Below, piece by piece: positions 39,101-52,353 of a DNA stretch of 64,000 nucleotides (positions within the stretch are counted from its first letter, which is position 1; every line of letters starts with the position of its first letter). The translations under genes were made by a program, and so were the position numbers. The notes beneath the pieces are model-generated. The model was given only the letters and a program-made list of their open reading frames with translations. It ran no database searches and was not told the DNA's origin. Source of the stretch: Saprospiraceae bacterium (GTDB taxonomy: Bacteria; Bacteroidota; Bacteroidia; Chitinophagales; Saprospiraceae); contig JADJVK010000005.1 of NCBI GenBank assembly GCA_016710625.1, forward strand, positions 88,339 through 152,338, read 5' to 3'.

Positions 39101-41049
39101 GTAGATAGCACCATTCCGTCCATAGGTTATACCTGGAGCAATAGCTCTTTTGTATATTACCGAATAGCAGTAAAGGTTGGAATCAGAGTCATTATTATCA
39201 GTGGAAAAAGGATAATTATGATAGGATGGATTTGAATGCGAATAGAGAGTTGGAGTTTGGAAAATATTATAAAGATGTAAGAATTGATAATAAAATTTAT
39301 GAAAAAATGAGCCTCAAGGTTTTTCGAATGGACAAAATTATGCATCTCCATGGCCAGGCAATACCATATTTAGCCAAGCAATTGTAGCTGATAATACTAT
39401 TGACAGAAAGTTGGTTTAGCCAAATGAAATGGTTCTAAGTTGGTAGTTATAATAATAGTGGATAGTTCAACATGCTTTATTTGATGCAAAATTTAATGCT
39501 AGAAAATTTCATAAGATTTTATTAAAATAATACAGGAAAATATTATTTATTTATCAAATCAAAGATTAGATAATGATTCATACTGCCAAAGAATGGGGAA
39601 ATGATTCATTAGTTCTAGGGAAAAAATTTTTATGTACTTGAAAACTAAGCCACAAAGTCAGAAATTAAAGTTAAGGGTTCTGTTCCATATGTTTTTATGT
39701 TTCAAAAAAGGATGATTAAATGAGAAGATATGGCTGTAAAATATTAGATTATACAAATGCTGAAATGTCAATTTAGGTAGCCTACAAAAGGCTCTTAAAA
39801 TCCACAAAATTAGGTCCAGCCAAACAATGGAATAATTTAGAAATAGATCTCTTTAAAAAATACTAGTTTAGACTTCGACCCAATACTTTACCCATATTTG
39901 AAATTGGAATATACTGCATATGACTCCATTACTAGGAGTCCAAATCAACTCCTTAGCTGGAAAGTAAACTACGAACCATTCCCTGATGCAGCGGTAGCTC
40001 CCAATTTAAACTATAGCTTTTACAAAGATACCATCCAACAAGGTGATTTATTATCAATGAATTATGCTATCTTAAATATTAATGAAAAACCAATGGATAG
40101 TTTATTGATTAATTACAAGATACAAGATGATAAAAACAAAGAAAATATAGTAATTCAAAAAACTGCTCCATTAGAAGTCGGGAAAAAAATAGATGCTTCA
40201 TTTTCTTATGATACTAAAAATCTGATAGGCGACCAACAACTAACTGTTGAACTAAATCCAAATAAATCACAGACTGAAAACAATTATTTAAATAACTTAT
40301 TGGTCAAACCATTTTATGTGAAGGGAGATAAAATCAATCCTTTATTAGACGTTACATTTGATGGTCAACATATCTTAAATGGAGATATTATTACCCCAAC
40401 ACCAATTATCACAGGGACTTTGAGAGATGAAAATCCTTTTTTGAAACTAAATGACACTATCTCATTTAAAGTATTATTGAAATCTCCTACAGATAATGAT
40501 GTCGTACAAATACCATTTGATGGTACTATATTGAAGTTTTTTCCAAGTACAGGCACTAACAATAAAGCATACTTTGAATACAAACCCAATCTATTAAAAG
40601 ATGGTACTTATCAATTAATTGTTCAAGCTAAAGATATTTCTGGTAATATTTCTGGAGCTCTAGATTATAAGGTGAATTTTGAAATTGTTAATAAACAAGC
40701 AATTTCTAATTTCTTGAACTACCCGAATCCATTTACAACCAGTACTAGATTTGCATACACACTAACAGGTTCTGAATCTCCATCTGCTATTAGAATTCAA
40801 ATTATGACTATTTCTGGTCAAATCGTTAGAGAAATTACTGAAAAAGAACTTGGACCACTGAAAGTAGGCCGCCATTTAACTGAATATGCATGGGATGGCA
40901 CGGATCAATATGGAGACAAGTTGGCGAATGGTGTTTATTTGTATCGGGTGACGATTCAAAAAAATAATGGAAAATCATTCGAACCCATAAATAATGAAGC
41001 TGATAAGTTTTTTGAAAATGGTTTTGGGAAAATGGTTATTTTGAGATAA
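36183..41049 (+). CDS. PorU2-like C25 peptidase of the type IX secretion system (frame broken several times)
   Basis: One protein of about 1,620 residues. ATG 36183 opens a signal peptide (VKPSLFSQ) and an N-terminal domain (WIDFSQNYYKIKVSENAMYRIT); this frame ends at 37721. A shift near 37690 joins TWGAPGSDNLLVGKNKIDNYP to the peptidase core 37871-39235 with FFGHAAIGTFDF (catalytic His) and MSLGCYSGNIH (catalytic Cys), then CARDB-like domains. Near 39165 another shift gives KGWNQSHYYQWKKDNYD, characteristic of PorU2. From 39,240 to 39,900 many indels occur (KSTKLGPAKQWNNLEIDLF is readable), and the frame 39898-41049 encodes further Ig-like domains and a FlgD-like end (NYPNPFTTSTRFAYTL ... 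GVYLYRVTI). By family, it is a second sortase-like protease at the outer membrane acting on sorting-domain proteins. True decay cannot be excluded. Confidence 0.75.
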
Positions 41050-41050
41050 A

Positions 41051-41090
41051 AAGAAAAGCCTATAAGTTGCAACTTATAGGCTTTTCTTTT
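41051..41090. terminator. Bidirectional terminator between converging genes
   Basis: A perfect inverted repeat of 18 bp around a GC centre: AAGAAAAGCCTATAAGTT and its complement (41051-41068 with 41071-41088), A-rich upstream and T-rich downstream on both strands. It serves the gene ending at 41049 and, reaching the stop codon at 41089, the one on the minus strand. Confidence 0.85.
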
Positions 41091-44000
41091 ACTTCACCAA
41101 AGTAACTCCCCCTTTAAAAATTTCAGTAGAGCCATCGGTTCGCTTTATTTTGACATAATAAACATATACTCCTGGATCCATCTGCTTTCCGTTGAAAGAG
41201 CCATCCCATCCTAAACTAGGATCATTGGGTGCAAAATTATCCAATTTGTACATGATATCGCCCCAGCGATTATAAATCTCTAAGGTCAGTATCTTATCAA
41301 AGTATTTTGTATCAGCATTGACAAAAAATCGATTATTCTTGTCACTATCAGAATCGGGCCTAAACACATTCGGAATGAAAACTGGGCTTCTTTTCACAAC
41401 ACTAATTCTCACACAATCTTCTGCCTTACAGCCATTTTTCGTAACCAAAGTAATACAATATTTTTGACTTTCTAATGGATGAATGGTGAAAGTGTCTGTC
41501 CAAAATCCGATACTATCTAATCTGACTGGCTTCCAAATAATGGTATCTATATCTTCATTTGCAATATTTTTTTCTGCAATTAATTTATAAGCATCACCAA
41601 AATCAACAGTTACATCTGGTCCCAAAGATGTTGTAATCAGCGGTGGATATGTTAAAGTAACCGAGTCTTTAGAAATACATCCCAATGAGTCTTCTGCCGC
41701 TAGTTTGTACACACCTGGAGCTAAAAATCCAAAAATCAAACTATCTGTCTTTAATGAATATACTGATTTCAATCCATTAAAATCAAAGGAATATGGGGGA
41801 ATCCCTTCCGAAATTTTTACCACTATCTTTCCATTATTATCATTATAACACAATGGATCATAGCGCTGTAAATCAATCTTGGGTTTCGTTTTCATCTCTG
41901 ATACAATGACTGTATCCACTGCAAAACATCCAGATGTCTTATTTGAAATTTTTAGAACATAAGTTCCTTTCAAATTAGTAGTCGTAAATAAACTGGTCGG
42001 ACTATTTGCAATTCCGCCATTTGGACTCGTCCATAGATAATTGAAAGCTGGATCATTGGTAGACTTGCCTCCTAAATTTACCACAAATTGCTTGCAGCTA
42101 ATAAAATTATCCGCCCCTGCATCCGCTACTGGCGATAAATTAATGGTGAGTGAAACATTTGTTGTATCTCCTTCACAAGGTGGTGCAGTAGATTTTCCAC
42201 TTAGAGTGTAATAAAAATTATAAGTTCCTACAGGTATTCCTTTGGTTTTAAACGAATTGCCACTTAATCCAGCAACATTTGGTACGACTGACCATTTTCC
42301 ACCCAAATCTTCATTGGCGATTAAATCATTCAGATTCAATGTGGTATCTATATTCGAACACAAACTAATATTGCCTACAGGAGTACCAGCAAATGCTTTG
42401 CATGGACATAACTCTTTGCCTTTCACCACCACTGAATCACAAGATTTAGCATCTTTTATAACAAAATTATAAGACAATCCACTTAATATTGGATCTGAGG
42501 TAAAGGTATTTCCTGCAAAAGTTCCTTTCATACTATTCCCTATTGTGTTGAAAGGCGCTGTGCCTGAAAGATTAATAACTACCTGATAAGTAGTATCTTT
42601 TGCATTACATTTTGGCGTAACATTTAAGACAGTTTGGTTGAGATTTTTATTGAATTTAATGACAAATTCTTTTTCTATGGTACAAACACCATTGACTACC
42701 TGCCATGCAAAGGTATAAGTTCCCGTATCGCTAACCGTTATTTTTGGGGTAAGGCTTGCCGAAGAAGGGGCGAAACTGGCAGTCAAACCAGCTTTCGAAA
42801 TTTTCTTCAAAATCCATTTTCCAGTTCCCACATCTGCAACCCCCTGAATTTGGACATTTTTTACACATTCTACAATACTTGGAGCAGTAATTGTAATCGT
42901 CGGAATTTTGGTGAACACCACTGGTTTTCCGACATATTGCAAACAAGGATTATTGACTAAATTGACCAACCCAGATCCTAAACTATCACCGATGGCAACC
43001 ACCACATAATAGGTTTTGCCAAATTGCATGCCTGATTGGAACTGAAATATTCCAGTTTTATTTTGAGCTATTATTGACCCAATTTGATTGTTGTTCAAAT
43101 TATCGGTAAGTATAAAATGATAGCTATCATTTGCATCCAAATTGTAGCCAGTATATGAAGCAGTTACAGAACCAACTCCTAGGGAATCCACACATACATT
43201 TTGCAAATCGGTAATGATATTTCCAGCAATCGTTCCCTTACATTTACAATCTTTTGTGCCGCTAATCACTGTCTGACAGCCATTTGCATCTTTCACTACA
43301 AACGAATAATTGCTAGTGTCAACCCCAATTAAATTGGAGGTAAATGTTTTTCCATTGATAATTCCATTGTTCATACCACTAACTGTCACTGGTGAAAAAC
43401 AGGCATCAACGTCTAATTTTACCACATATCCTGTATAAGTTGGATTACAATTATCGCTATTGATACTGATTGTAGGTGCGAAGCTAAATACTATTTTTAC
43501 AGTATCTTTTCTTGTACATTCGTTATTGGTTGCTGACCATTCGAATAAATAGGTGCCACATTTATCAACTTTAACTTGTGATTTTGGGTCAGTAGGAGTG
43601 CTGAAGGTTGTTGACCCAGTGCCATTTATTTGTTTCCATCCACCATCGGTTACAGAGGAAACACCTTTCAAAATTATAAGTATCCCCACAAATCACATCA
43701 TCTGAGCCAGCATTCACCACAGGATTTTTTTCAAATTGGACAGTTACACAAGCTGTACTATCCAAACATACATCCGATAATTTCACTTGACCACTGCCCC
43801 CTTTTATACTATCTCCAAGAATAAATGAAATATAGTAAGGTTTGTCAAAGACCATGGTCAAAGGATCAAACCCAAATTGTCCTAATTTATTTCTTTGGAT
43901 TATTTTACCGTTCTTCACCAGACAACTTTCATTCAAAATGAACTCCCAGGTGCTATTTTTATCTAAAACAGTATCTATCGGTACCAAAATCTTAGAAGTT

Positions 44001-47000
44001 AACTGGTCTTCACAAACATAAAAAGGAATTGTCCCAACCAATGTACCTGCATCTGCTTTGCATTTACAAGTTTCTGTTATTGGAAAATCAATCAAACAAC
44101 CAAAAGCATCTTTTATTTTATAATTCAAATTTACAGGTTGATTGATAATACAAGGAATGGTATCAGATGCCCAAGTAGATCCAGCAATTGCTTTATTATC
44201 AATAGAATATGGTGAAAATCCATTCATCAAATTCAATGTAACAATAAATCCTTTTTTGTCATCATTGATTAATGTTGAATAACTTACAGAAGGAACACCT
44301 CCAAAAGCTATTTGAATTGAAGCTGAATCTTTACACCCCAAATTATCCAATTTCCATTGATAGGTATAATTTCCTAAAGTAGTTATATCAATATTTGTAG
44401 TTGGGTTAGTCAAGGTACTAAAATTGGTTATTCCCGGTCCGCTAACTTGCGACCAAGTGCCCACTCCAATATTGCCTATATTTTGCCCTTGCAATAAGTA
44501 GTTATTTCCGCAAACGGTGTCGTTAGTGCCAGCAATTGCATTTGGATTACAGTTGAATACAAAATTAGTGGTTGCAGAAGTTACACATTCTGAATTGAAA
44601 TCTATTTGATTGTTATTTGTTTTAGAAGCATTTCCCACAAATGCAGTCACATAATATGTTGTACCACAAGACATTGAAGGCAATAATGAAAAGATTCCAG
44701 TATTATTTCTATTTAATATGGAGGTAGGGTTCAATACTGGATTTGAATTATTTGACAATATATATTCAACTATATCATTAGGATCTTTAATAATTCCACT
44801 TGTACTAAAATTAGCAATATCATTTTGACATAGAACAGTATTTGTTAATTGGACAGAAGTGATTTTTGATAAACATGGGCAATTATGACCGATTTGAATA
44901 GGAATATTTGCACAGTTTTTACTATCTGAAAAATAGATGGTATCTTTTGAGTGATTGGTATAAGAAATAGAATTATAAGTAGAACCAGCAATATTCTTTC
45001 CATCTACTAAATATGGAGGATTTCCATTTTGAATATTAAAACTAATTGTAAAATTCTCGCCAATAGTATCACAGACATAATCCACAGCAATAGGAGAGGA
45101 AGGAGTTACGGTCAAATCGGTTGGATAAAAAACAATATTAACTGTATCTTTCGTTTGACAACCAAAATTATCACTTACTAATTCAATTTTATACAATCCT
45201 GTTATTGAAGCAGTTACGTTGCTTAATGTTGCATTATTTGGATTAAAATTAACTGTTCCAGGACCAGAAATCATTTTCCAAGTTGTATTTCCAATATCTA
45301 TATTTCCTTTTAAAACATATTGATTACCACAAGTATCTTCATCTATTCCTGCATTAACTATTGGATATTTCCTCCATATAACTGGCTGACCAGCAGATAC
45401 TTGAAAACACTTATCATTTCTATCCACTGTATCTAATATAGCATCCTTGTTTCCTGCAATTCTAGAAATATAATAGGTTGTTTCAGTTACCAAAGGGGGC
45501 TTGAAAGCAAAGGTGCCAGTTTTATTAATATCAAAGATCGTCCCTAGTTTTGTTCCCGGTTTGTCGTGAATGACAAATTGATAGGTATCATTTCCATCAC
45601 TTACAAAATTTGGATTTGCATTTACAGTTACAGAATTTCCTTCGCAAACATTGATTAGTTGGCTAGAAACAGTCCCTGCATCTGTGATACATTGACAATC
45701 TCTTTGTCCTGTTATTATTTGGCTTTTACACCCATTCGCTTCTTCAATAATAAATTTGTAAATTTGATTATTTGCAACAGGATTACTCACAAAAGTATAA
45801 GGTGCTGTTGTCAAGGTTTGTAAAACAGCATTTGTATTGCCATCCAAAATTTTATATGGAGGAGAACAACCAGCAATATCAAAACTCACTGTATATGCAG
45901 TTTTAGTTGGATTACATATTTCATCCAAATTTATTGGTTTTGGAATATCCACAAAATTAACAGTTGTTACTGTACTATCTGAACAAAACTGGTTGGTTTC
46001 TGTCCACATGAATGTATAATTACCACATGCAGAGACAACAACACTTGTCGAGCTATTTGTTGGGTTCGTTATGTTGGCATTTTCACCTACTGGAGCATTT
46101 ATCAATTTCCAAACCCCAGTTCCGATACTTGGGATAGCAGATAATGTTGCATTGTAACCACAAATTGGACCCACTTGATTTACAGTAGCTTTTGGATATT
46201 TTAATAAAGTAACTGGGTATTGATTCGATACAGTAGTCCCACAATCATTCGTTGCAGCAACTTCAATTGATTTATTCCCAGCTGTCCCCCATTGAATTTT
46301 AATATTTTTTGTTCCTTGCCCCGAAATAATGGTACCTCCATTGACAATCCAACTATATGTAACTCCATTAAATAGAGAATCAATTTTGTAATCGGCAATG
46401 CTATTTTCACATAAAAGTATTGGTCCGGAAATGAGCGGAGAAATTGGTAATTTTTTAACTAAAATATTCACACCATAATCTACACTTTCCCCACATAAGT
46501 TCGCTAATCGAACAGTCAGAATCGCATCTTTCAACCATTTCACACTAACCGAACTCATACCATTAGCACCAATAATTCCACCTGCATTAGGTGGATTGAT
46601 ATTCCAAATGTATTGATAATTTGAAATCGGATTCGCCTGATATGAAACAGTATCGTTAAAACAAACGATAGTATCCCCAATGATTGCTTGAGCTGGTTGA
46701 GGTTTTTGGATTATTGTAATTGGAAATAAAGTATCGTTAATACCACATTCATTCACAATTTGTAATTCAATATTTCCAGAAATTGCGTTGTTCGAGTATT
46801 TTACAGTAATACAGTTATTTCCAGGACCTTTAACAAATGTGGCACCAACAGGCACTTTCCAAGTATAAGTTGCAGTCGAATCAAAATTGGTGATACAATA
46901 AGATTGGTCAGTATTCGTACAAACTGAATCTAATCCAGTAATTATTGGAGGGTCAGGTACTAGTAGTACTTTAATATCCAAACAATTCTTTGGACTAACT

Positions 47001-48673
47001 GATTTACAACTATTTACAGCAAACAAACATATTGTTGTGATTGGAAATTTCATTTTAATATTTACAGTAGTTCCAGTTAGCGTATCTTTCAAATTATTAC
47101 TCGAAATCCATTTATAAACCAATGAGCTATCTGGTTGATTTACTGAAAAAGTGTAGGTCGAATCATTACAATATTTACTTAAAGTAGAATACGAAGGTTT
47201 TAAGGGTATTTCAATAGGAGATTTGGTCAATGTTGAAATGGAAGAATATTCCTCACATTTCTTAATTTTAATGACACCATTTTGACTAGTATATTTCAAT
47301 TCAACAGAGATTTTCAATCGATATTGACCTGGTTTATCAGTTATATATTTAACTGATGTAGCTCCAGTAATGTCAGCCCATCCCGTTGGTGATATATATT
47401 CTTGCCATTGATATTTAATTGTTGTCAATACTGGGTCTAAAGGATCAACAAAAGTAGCTGTACCATCCAATGTAACTTTATCTCCTGGGCAAGGAAATGT
47501 ATATGCAAGTGGAGTAATTGATGGGTTAATAACAACATGAATTAATTGAAAAACTTTTGTAGAATCACATTTATTATTTTTTGGGTCTTTAGGATTAGCA
47601 ATACATTTTATTGAATAAAAATCTGGAGGATTGTTCCAATTATATTCTACACCACAAATAGTAACTTTTTTCCCTTTACAAATAGGTATTTCACCTAAAT
47701 CAATCAAATAATCTGGCCTTCTAATCACTTTTAGATTCACCATACTATCACAATCATTGATAGTTTTATAGGTTAAAACATCATTACTTTCTGTACCACA
47801 TGGTGGATCATAAAAATTTCCATTTTCAAAATAAGGAGCATCTTCACAACATAAATAAATAGTTTTTTTTGTAGTTTCAGGGATTTTCACAATTACATCT
47901 TTGCAAACATAAGATCCATCTGCAGGATATTGTTTACACCCATTATCCGCTCTAACACATACTTTAATTGTACCTACACCATCTGCAGTTACTTGAATCT
48001 TATTAGTTGTTTGACCATTTACAATTGTACCTGGTCCTGTAACAGTCCAATCAAATATATGAGAATTACAAGATGCTGGAACACTAAATGTTAGTAATGT
48101 TCCTGGGCAAATCGTTCCTTTGTTAGGAGTCTGATTTATTGTGGTAATTGCTGGGGGAGATGGTGCTACTGTTGCATTTGAAGGAATTGTATTTATACAA
48201 AAATTACAATCAGTTGCAGAAGAGAGCCCTTCCAACATGATATAATAGACACATCCTGCAGTAAAGTTTCCATATGTCATCGACCAATTCTGACTTCCTC
48301 CTAAATTTGAATTACAAGTAATAGGTGAGCCTGGGGATCCACATTTATCATATATAGCTCCATGCAGTCCAGGACCGCCTTGACAATTCGAAGTTGAAAT
48401 ATTAAAAGTTATACTTCCAGTAACATTTGATATAAAACCAACATACAAATTATTTTCAATTACCGAACCTGGGCAAAAATTAGCTCCAGCATCCGACCCA
48501 GAAGTATATCCATTTGAATTACTACAATAACCATTAATCCCAGAACATAAAACACAGGCATCTGTACATTCATCTGCATTTGCATTGGTTGGCACTGCAC
48601 AGGGTTGAGGAATTTGGGCGAAAAGGTTATATGAAATGAATAAGCAAGAAAAAAACAGTACAATTTGTTTCAT
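41089..48673 (-). CDS. Giant surface adhesin with repeated PKD-like modules and T9SS type B sorting domain (one frameshift)
   Basis: About 2,527 residues. ATG 48673 starts MKQIVLFF with a signal ending YNLFAQ. One extra T near 43671-43674 splits the gene: taking it away reads TYNLKGVSSVTDGGWKQ, and 7,585 bases is 3 x 2528 + 1. After an N-terminal Cys-rich domain (~30-170) come PKD_6-type modules (CTNTDQSYCITNF; VCFNDTVSYQANP; CENSIADYKIDS), then at least four composite modules of ~250-290 residues. Each has a CxCxxxAGT-like start, a TYYVxxxxG strand, a CG-x-Y-x-L turn and a GxYTFxW Ig half. A SprB-like stretch follows (ISEGIPPYSFDF), then the type B gliding-motility-associated end (VFIPNVFRPDSDSDKNN ... 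EIYNRWGDIMY ... GVYVYYVKIKR). Adhesion or matrix function is inferred from architecture. Confidence 0.85.
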
Positions 48674-48688
48674 ATCAATATATTTCAA

Positions 48689-49086
48689 TTCGAATAATTT
48701 TTAAAAATTAATTGTAAGATACAATTTACTTCAGATTAGTATATAAAAATTATGAAAATCCTAAAATTTCTTAAAATTAAGTTAAATATTGCATAAAAAA
48801 GTAAAATATCAATAAAAATCTTAGCACTTGTTAATAATTGATTTACTATTCGTTATGTTAATTTATAGTAAAAATTTATTAGAAGTTGTTAACTTTATTA
48901 AATCCAGATTTAATACTCATTTTATACTATTTCAATATTAACTAAAAAATGTTAAAGTGTTAATTTTTGAGTATTTTGCTGGTATTTCATTTTAATGTAC
49001 CTTAGCAAATATTCATAAGTACTTATTAAACCTCCATTAAATCTTAGATAAAAAATATTATTATTGAAAAAAATCAACTTACATTT
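48689..49086. other. AT-rich intergenic region between divergent surface-protein genes
   Basis: About 400 bp, no ORF or RNA gene. It contains the plus-strand promoter at 48975-49005 described separately; I do not see a matching minus-strand promoter for the adhesin. Confidence 0.4.
48975..49005 (+). promoter_or_regulatory. Promoter of the barrel-Ig protein gene
   Basis: TTTG (48975-48978), 19 nt, TACCTTAG (48998-49005): correct spacing with one mismatch in the TAnnTTTG box. The leader to ATG 49087 would be about 75 nt. Confidence 0.5.
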
Positions 49087-52000
49087 ATGAAAACCTATAA
49101 TTTTTTCAAACTCTTTTTTATAGGACTTATTTTTTTAAGTCAATATTTAGGTGCTCAAAATTCAACTACCATAATCGGTGACCCACTTAGGCAAGGTTAC
49201 TACACTTTTGGAATCAATGGTGGGTTAGCTTACCAAAGTAGTGAAGTTAAATCACAACCTTTTGATGGTTTTGGATTGGGCTTGACATTAGCAAAAAATT
49301 ATTATTACAGACCGGGCAGCTGGATGAGGTTCGATTTGAGAGGTAGGTTGCTTTATAGCCAATCCTATGGGGCTGATTCCAAAGCAAATTATGGAATTCA
49401 ATACAACAATGCATTGAATGGAACTCCAAGATTTGGTGATAACTTTTCAGTAAACTATTTAGATGCCAATGCCTCTAAATTCGTTTTTAATAATCACAAA
49501 ACTTATTTAGGTGAATTCGGTTTAGAAGGAGTATTGATGTTCAATAGATTACGAGAAAGAACCAAATGGGTAGTTTCACTTTATGGTGGAATTAATTTGG
49601 ATTGGTATAATGTGTGCATCGACCAAATGGATGGTACAGGATTGTATAGTTCAAAATACTTAAATGCACTAAATACAGGAAATACTTCTGTTACAACTTT
49701 AGAAAGCTTAAGAGATGGTTTATACGAAACTGTGGGAGATGGCTTTAATACCAAATATGGTAAATTGAGAATTATGCCATCTTTAGGATTAGAAGTTGGT
49801 AGAGAATTAATGCCTCATTTCATCGTTGGGGTTGGGCACAAAATAAATTTCACTGGAGTTGATAATTTTGATGGCCAAAAATGGGAAAATAATAATACTG
49901 CTTCTACCGATAAAGACCTTCATCATTATACTTATTTACAATTATTATGGGAGTTCAATGCTCATCAAAAGAAATTATCACCTCCGATTATCGAATTCGT
50001 ACAGCCTGAATATTCTCCATATGTATCTAATAGTCAGACATTTGAAGTAATAGCAAATGTAAAAAAATGTAAATAGTGCTGCTGATGTCCAAATGAATGT
50101 GAATGATAATGGAACGGCATTCAATTTCTCTAAAGCTGGTAGATTATCTCGAACAATACAACTCAGAAAAGGCTCAAATGAGGTGGTGATAAAGGCAAGC
50201 AATTTAGCTGGTTCCGATCAGAAAAGTGTTACCATTATTTATAATGAAACTGCTGAGCCAGAAATTGGTTATCCAACTGTTCGTTTCACGAATCCTCCTT
50301 CTACACCTTATACAGTGCAACAAAGTTCATTTGTGATAAATGCGGATGCTACAAATATATCTAGCAATCAAGATGTTAGCTTGTTTATAAATGGCAGAAG
50401 CATTCCTGCAAATTATGATAACAGGAATAGAGTGATTAGTGCTTCTACTCAATTGGTGGAAGGGACAAATAATGTGAGAGTAGTTGTCAAAAACAAAAAA
50501 GGGCAAGCCGAGGCAAATGCGACCATTAATTATGAAAAGAGAATTGATAGGCCTGATGTGAGATTTACAAATCCTTCTTATAGCCCATTCGAAACTGATA
50601 ATAACTTCATTAGCTTGAGGGCAAAAACGACGAATGTTGGTAGCAGAAATGATATACAATATGAAGTGAATGGCAACAGAAGTAGTGATTTTAATTTTGA
50701 TGCAAACAGAGGTGATTGGACCGCATCGATCCGACTTAGAGAGGGTGAAAACAATATAAGATTGAATGTTTTCAATAACAGTGGTTCTGCTGAAGATAAT
50801 GTGGTGATTATATATAGAAGAGTGATTGTTCCTCCACCGCCGCCGCCACCAACTCAATATAGACCAACTGTTAAAATCACAAATATTGATAGCCCCGTTT
50901 CTGAAAATGGAACTTGTCGTTCCAATATTAGAGCGACGATTAGAAATGTAGAAAAAGCTAGTGATATACAATTTATTGTCAATGGACGAAGTATTTCAAA
51001 TTTCAACTATAGTGCTTATAATGAATCATTTAGTGCAACAGCAATTTTAACTGAAGGTAATAATAGTATCAAAATCAGAGCATCGAACAGAGCTGGAAGT
51101 GACGAAGACAATGGTAATGTGAATGGCTGTAAAAAAGAAATTCCAATCGCTGCCCCAGTTGTTACCATCACTGATCCGTCAGAAATAAGTAAGACTGTAG
51201 AAACTAACAATTATACTTTAACTGCAACCGTTATCAATGTGAATAGCAGCAATGAAATATCTTTGAAAGTAAATGGCAGCCCACAAAGTTTCAACTATAA
51301 TAGTTATTCAAAAGTACTAACGAGTAATTTGAATTTAGTTGGTGGTGGAAATTCTATCGTACTAAAGGCAACAAACAATGGAGGTTCAGACCAAAAAACG
51401 GTAGATTTGCGATATTTGAAAGCACCAGTGGTACTTCGACCAATTGTGAAAATCGAACAACCAGCAAATGAAACTACCACTACCAACAGTACAGTAGATT
51501 TCAAAGGAAAAGCAACAAATATTGGTACAAATGATATCATTGAATTGACTTTGAATGATAAAAAAATACAAAATGTAAGTATCAACAAGGTTAATAAAAT
51601 GATTACCAATCGAATCACATTGGATGAAGGAAAGAATGTTATTAAATTATTTGGCAAAAATCAAGCTGGTAGCGATGAAGCATCCGTTGTGATTTATAAG
51701 GAAAAAATTAAAGAAGAAATCCCGAAACCAGTTATTCAATTTATTGTACCAAATGTAAGTGGCACTAAAACAACTAATAGTTTACAAGATATTGTTGCAA
51801 CTGTAAAAAATGTAAATTCGGAAAATAATATTCAAGTAACAAATAATGGCAGAAACACAAGATTTAGTTATAATCCAGCCAATAATACAATTACATTAAA
51901 AGTATCATTGAATGAAGGGCCAAATATCGTTTTAATATCCGCTACAAATAGTGCTGGAAAAACAAATGCAGAAACAATGATAGTTAAAGAAGCATCTGTC

Positions 52001-52279
52001 CAAAAACCAGTTGTTTTGATTAATTCAGTTTCAACACCAGTTGCTTCGCCACGAAAACCAGAAGTAGGAGCAAGCTCTTTCATCGGAAATGCTAAAAATG
52101 TAAGTGCTGCTCAAATTAGTTTAATTGTTAATAATAAACCAATTACCAATTTTAATTATAATGCAACTACTGGAGTAATTAATTGCACAATTGAATTAAT
52201 AAGAGGTACAAATAACATCAAGTTATCAGCTACAAATGCAGCTGGTACGGATGAAAAAACAACCGTTGTTAATTTTTAA
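49087..52279 (+). CDS. Outer-membrane barrel protein with tandem Ig-like repeats (one extra A)
   Basis: About 1,063 residues. ATG 49087 gives a signal peptide (SQYLGAQ) and a ~300-residue barrel (YYTFGINGGLAY; RFDLRGRLLYSQSYG; RIMPSLGLEVGREL) that closes with YTYLQLLWEF at about 300. The first frame stops at 50076 in the middle of VIANVKK; dropping one A of the seven-A run at ~50061-50067 gives VKNVNSAADVQMNVND, and the frame then runs to 52279 (3193 = 3 x 1064 + 1). The rest is eight or nine Ig-like repeats of ~75-95 residues with the pattern VNGxxxxxFNY ... LxEGxNxIxIxAxNxAGSDE, interrupted by a proline run (VPPPPPPPTQ). No sorting domain at the C-terminus. A barrel anchor with exposed or periplasmic Ig repeats is inferred; function unknown. 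Confidence 0.8.
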
Positions 52280-52295
52280 GCAGCTAAAATAATTT

Positions 52296-52339
52296 GAAAT
52301 CCGTTTGGAATTTGTATATTTCGAACGGATTTCTTTTTT
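52296..52339 (+). terminator. Intrinsic terminator
   Basis: Stem GAAATCCGTT (52296-52305) / AACGGATTTC (52324-52333), with an 18-nt loop and a T run to 52339. Located 16 bp after the barrel-Ig gene. Confidence 0.8.
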
Positions 52340-52353
52340 AAAATAAAACCTTT

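Noticed and set aside
42634..42960. 108-codon ORF opposite the adhesin gene
   Set aside because: Lies wholly in well-supported coding sequence on the other strand and has no recognisable features.
50327..50971. 214-codon antisense ORF within the Ig-repeat gene
   Set aside because: Shadow of the repeat-biased coding sequence; Ile/Cys-rich, with no promoter, signal or family resemblance.
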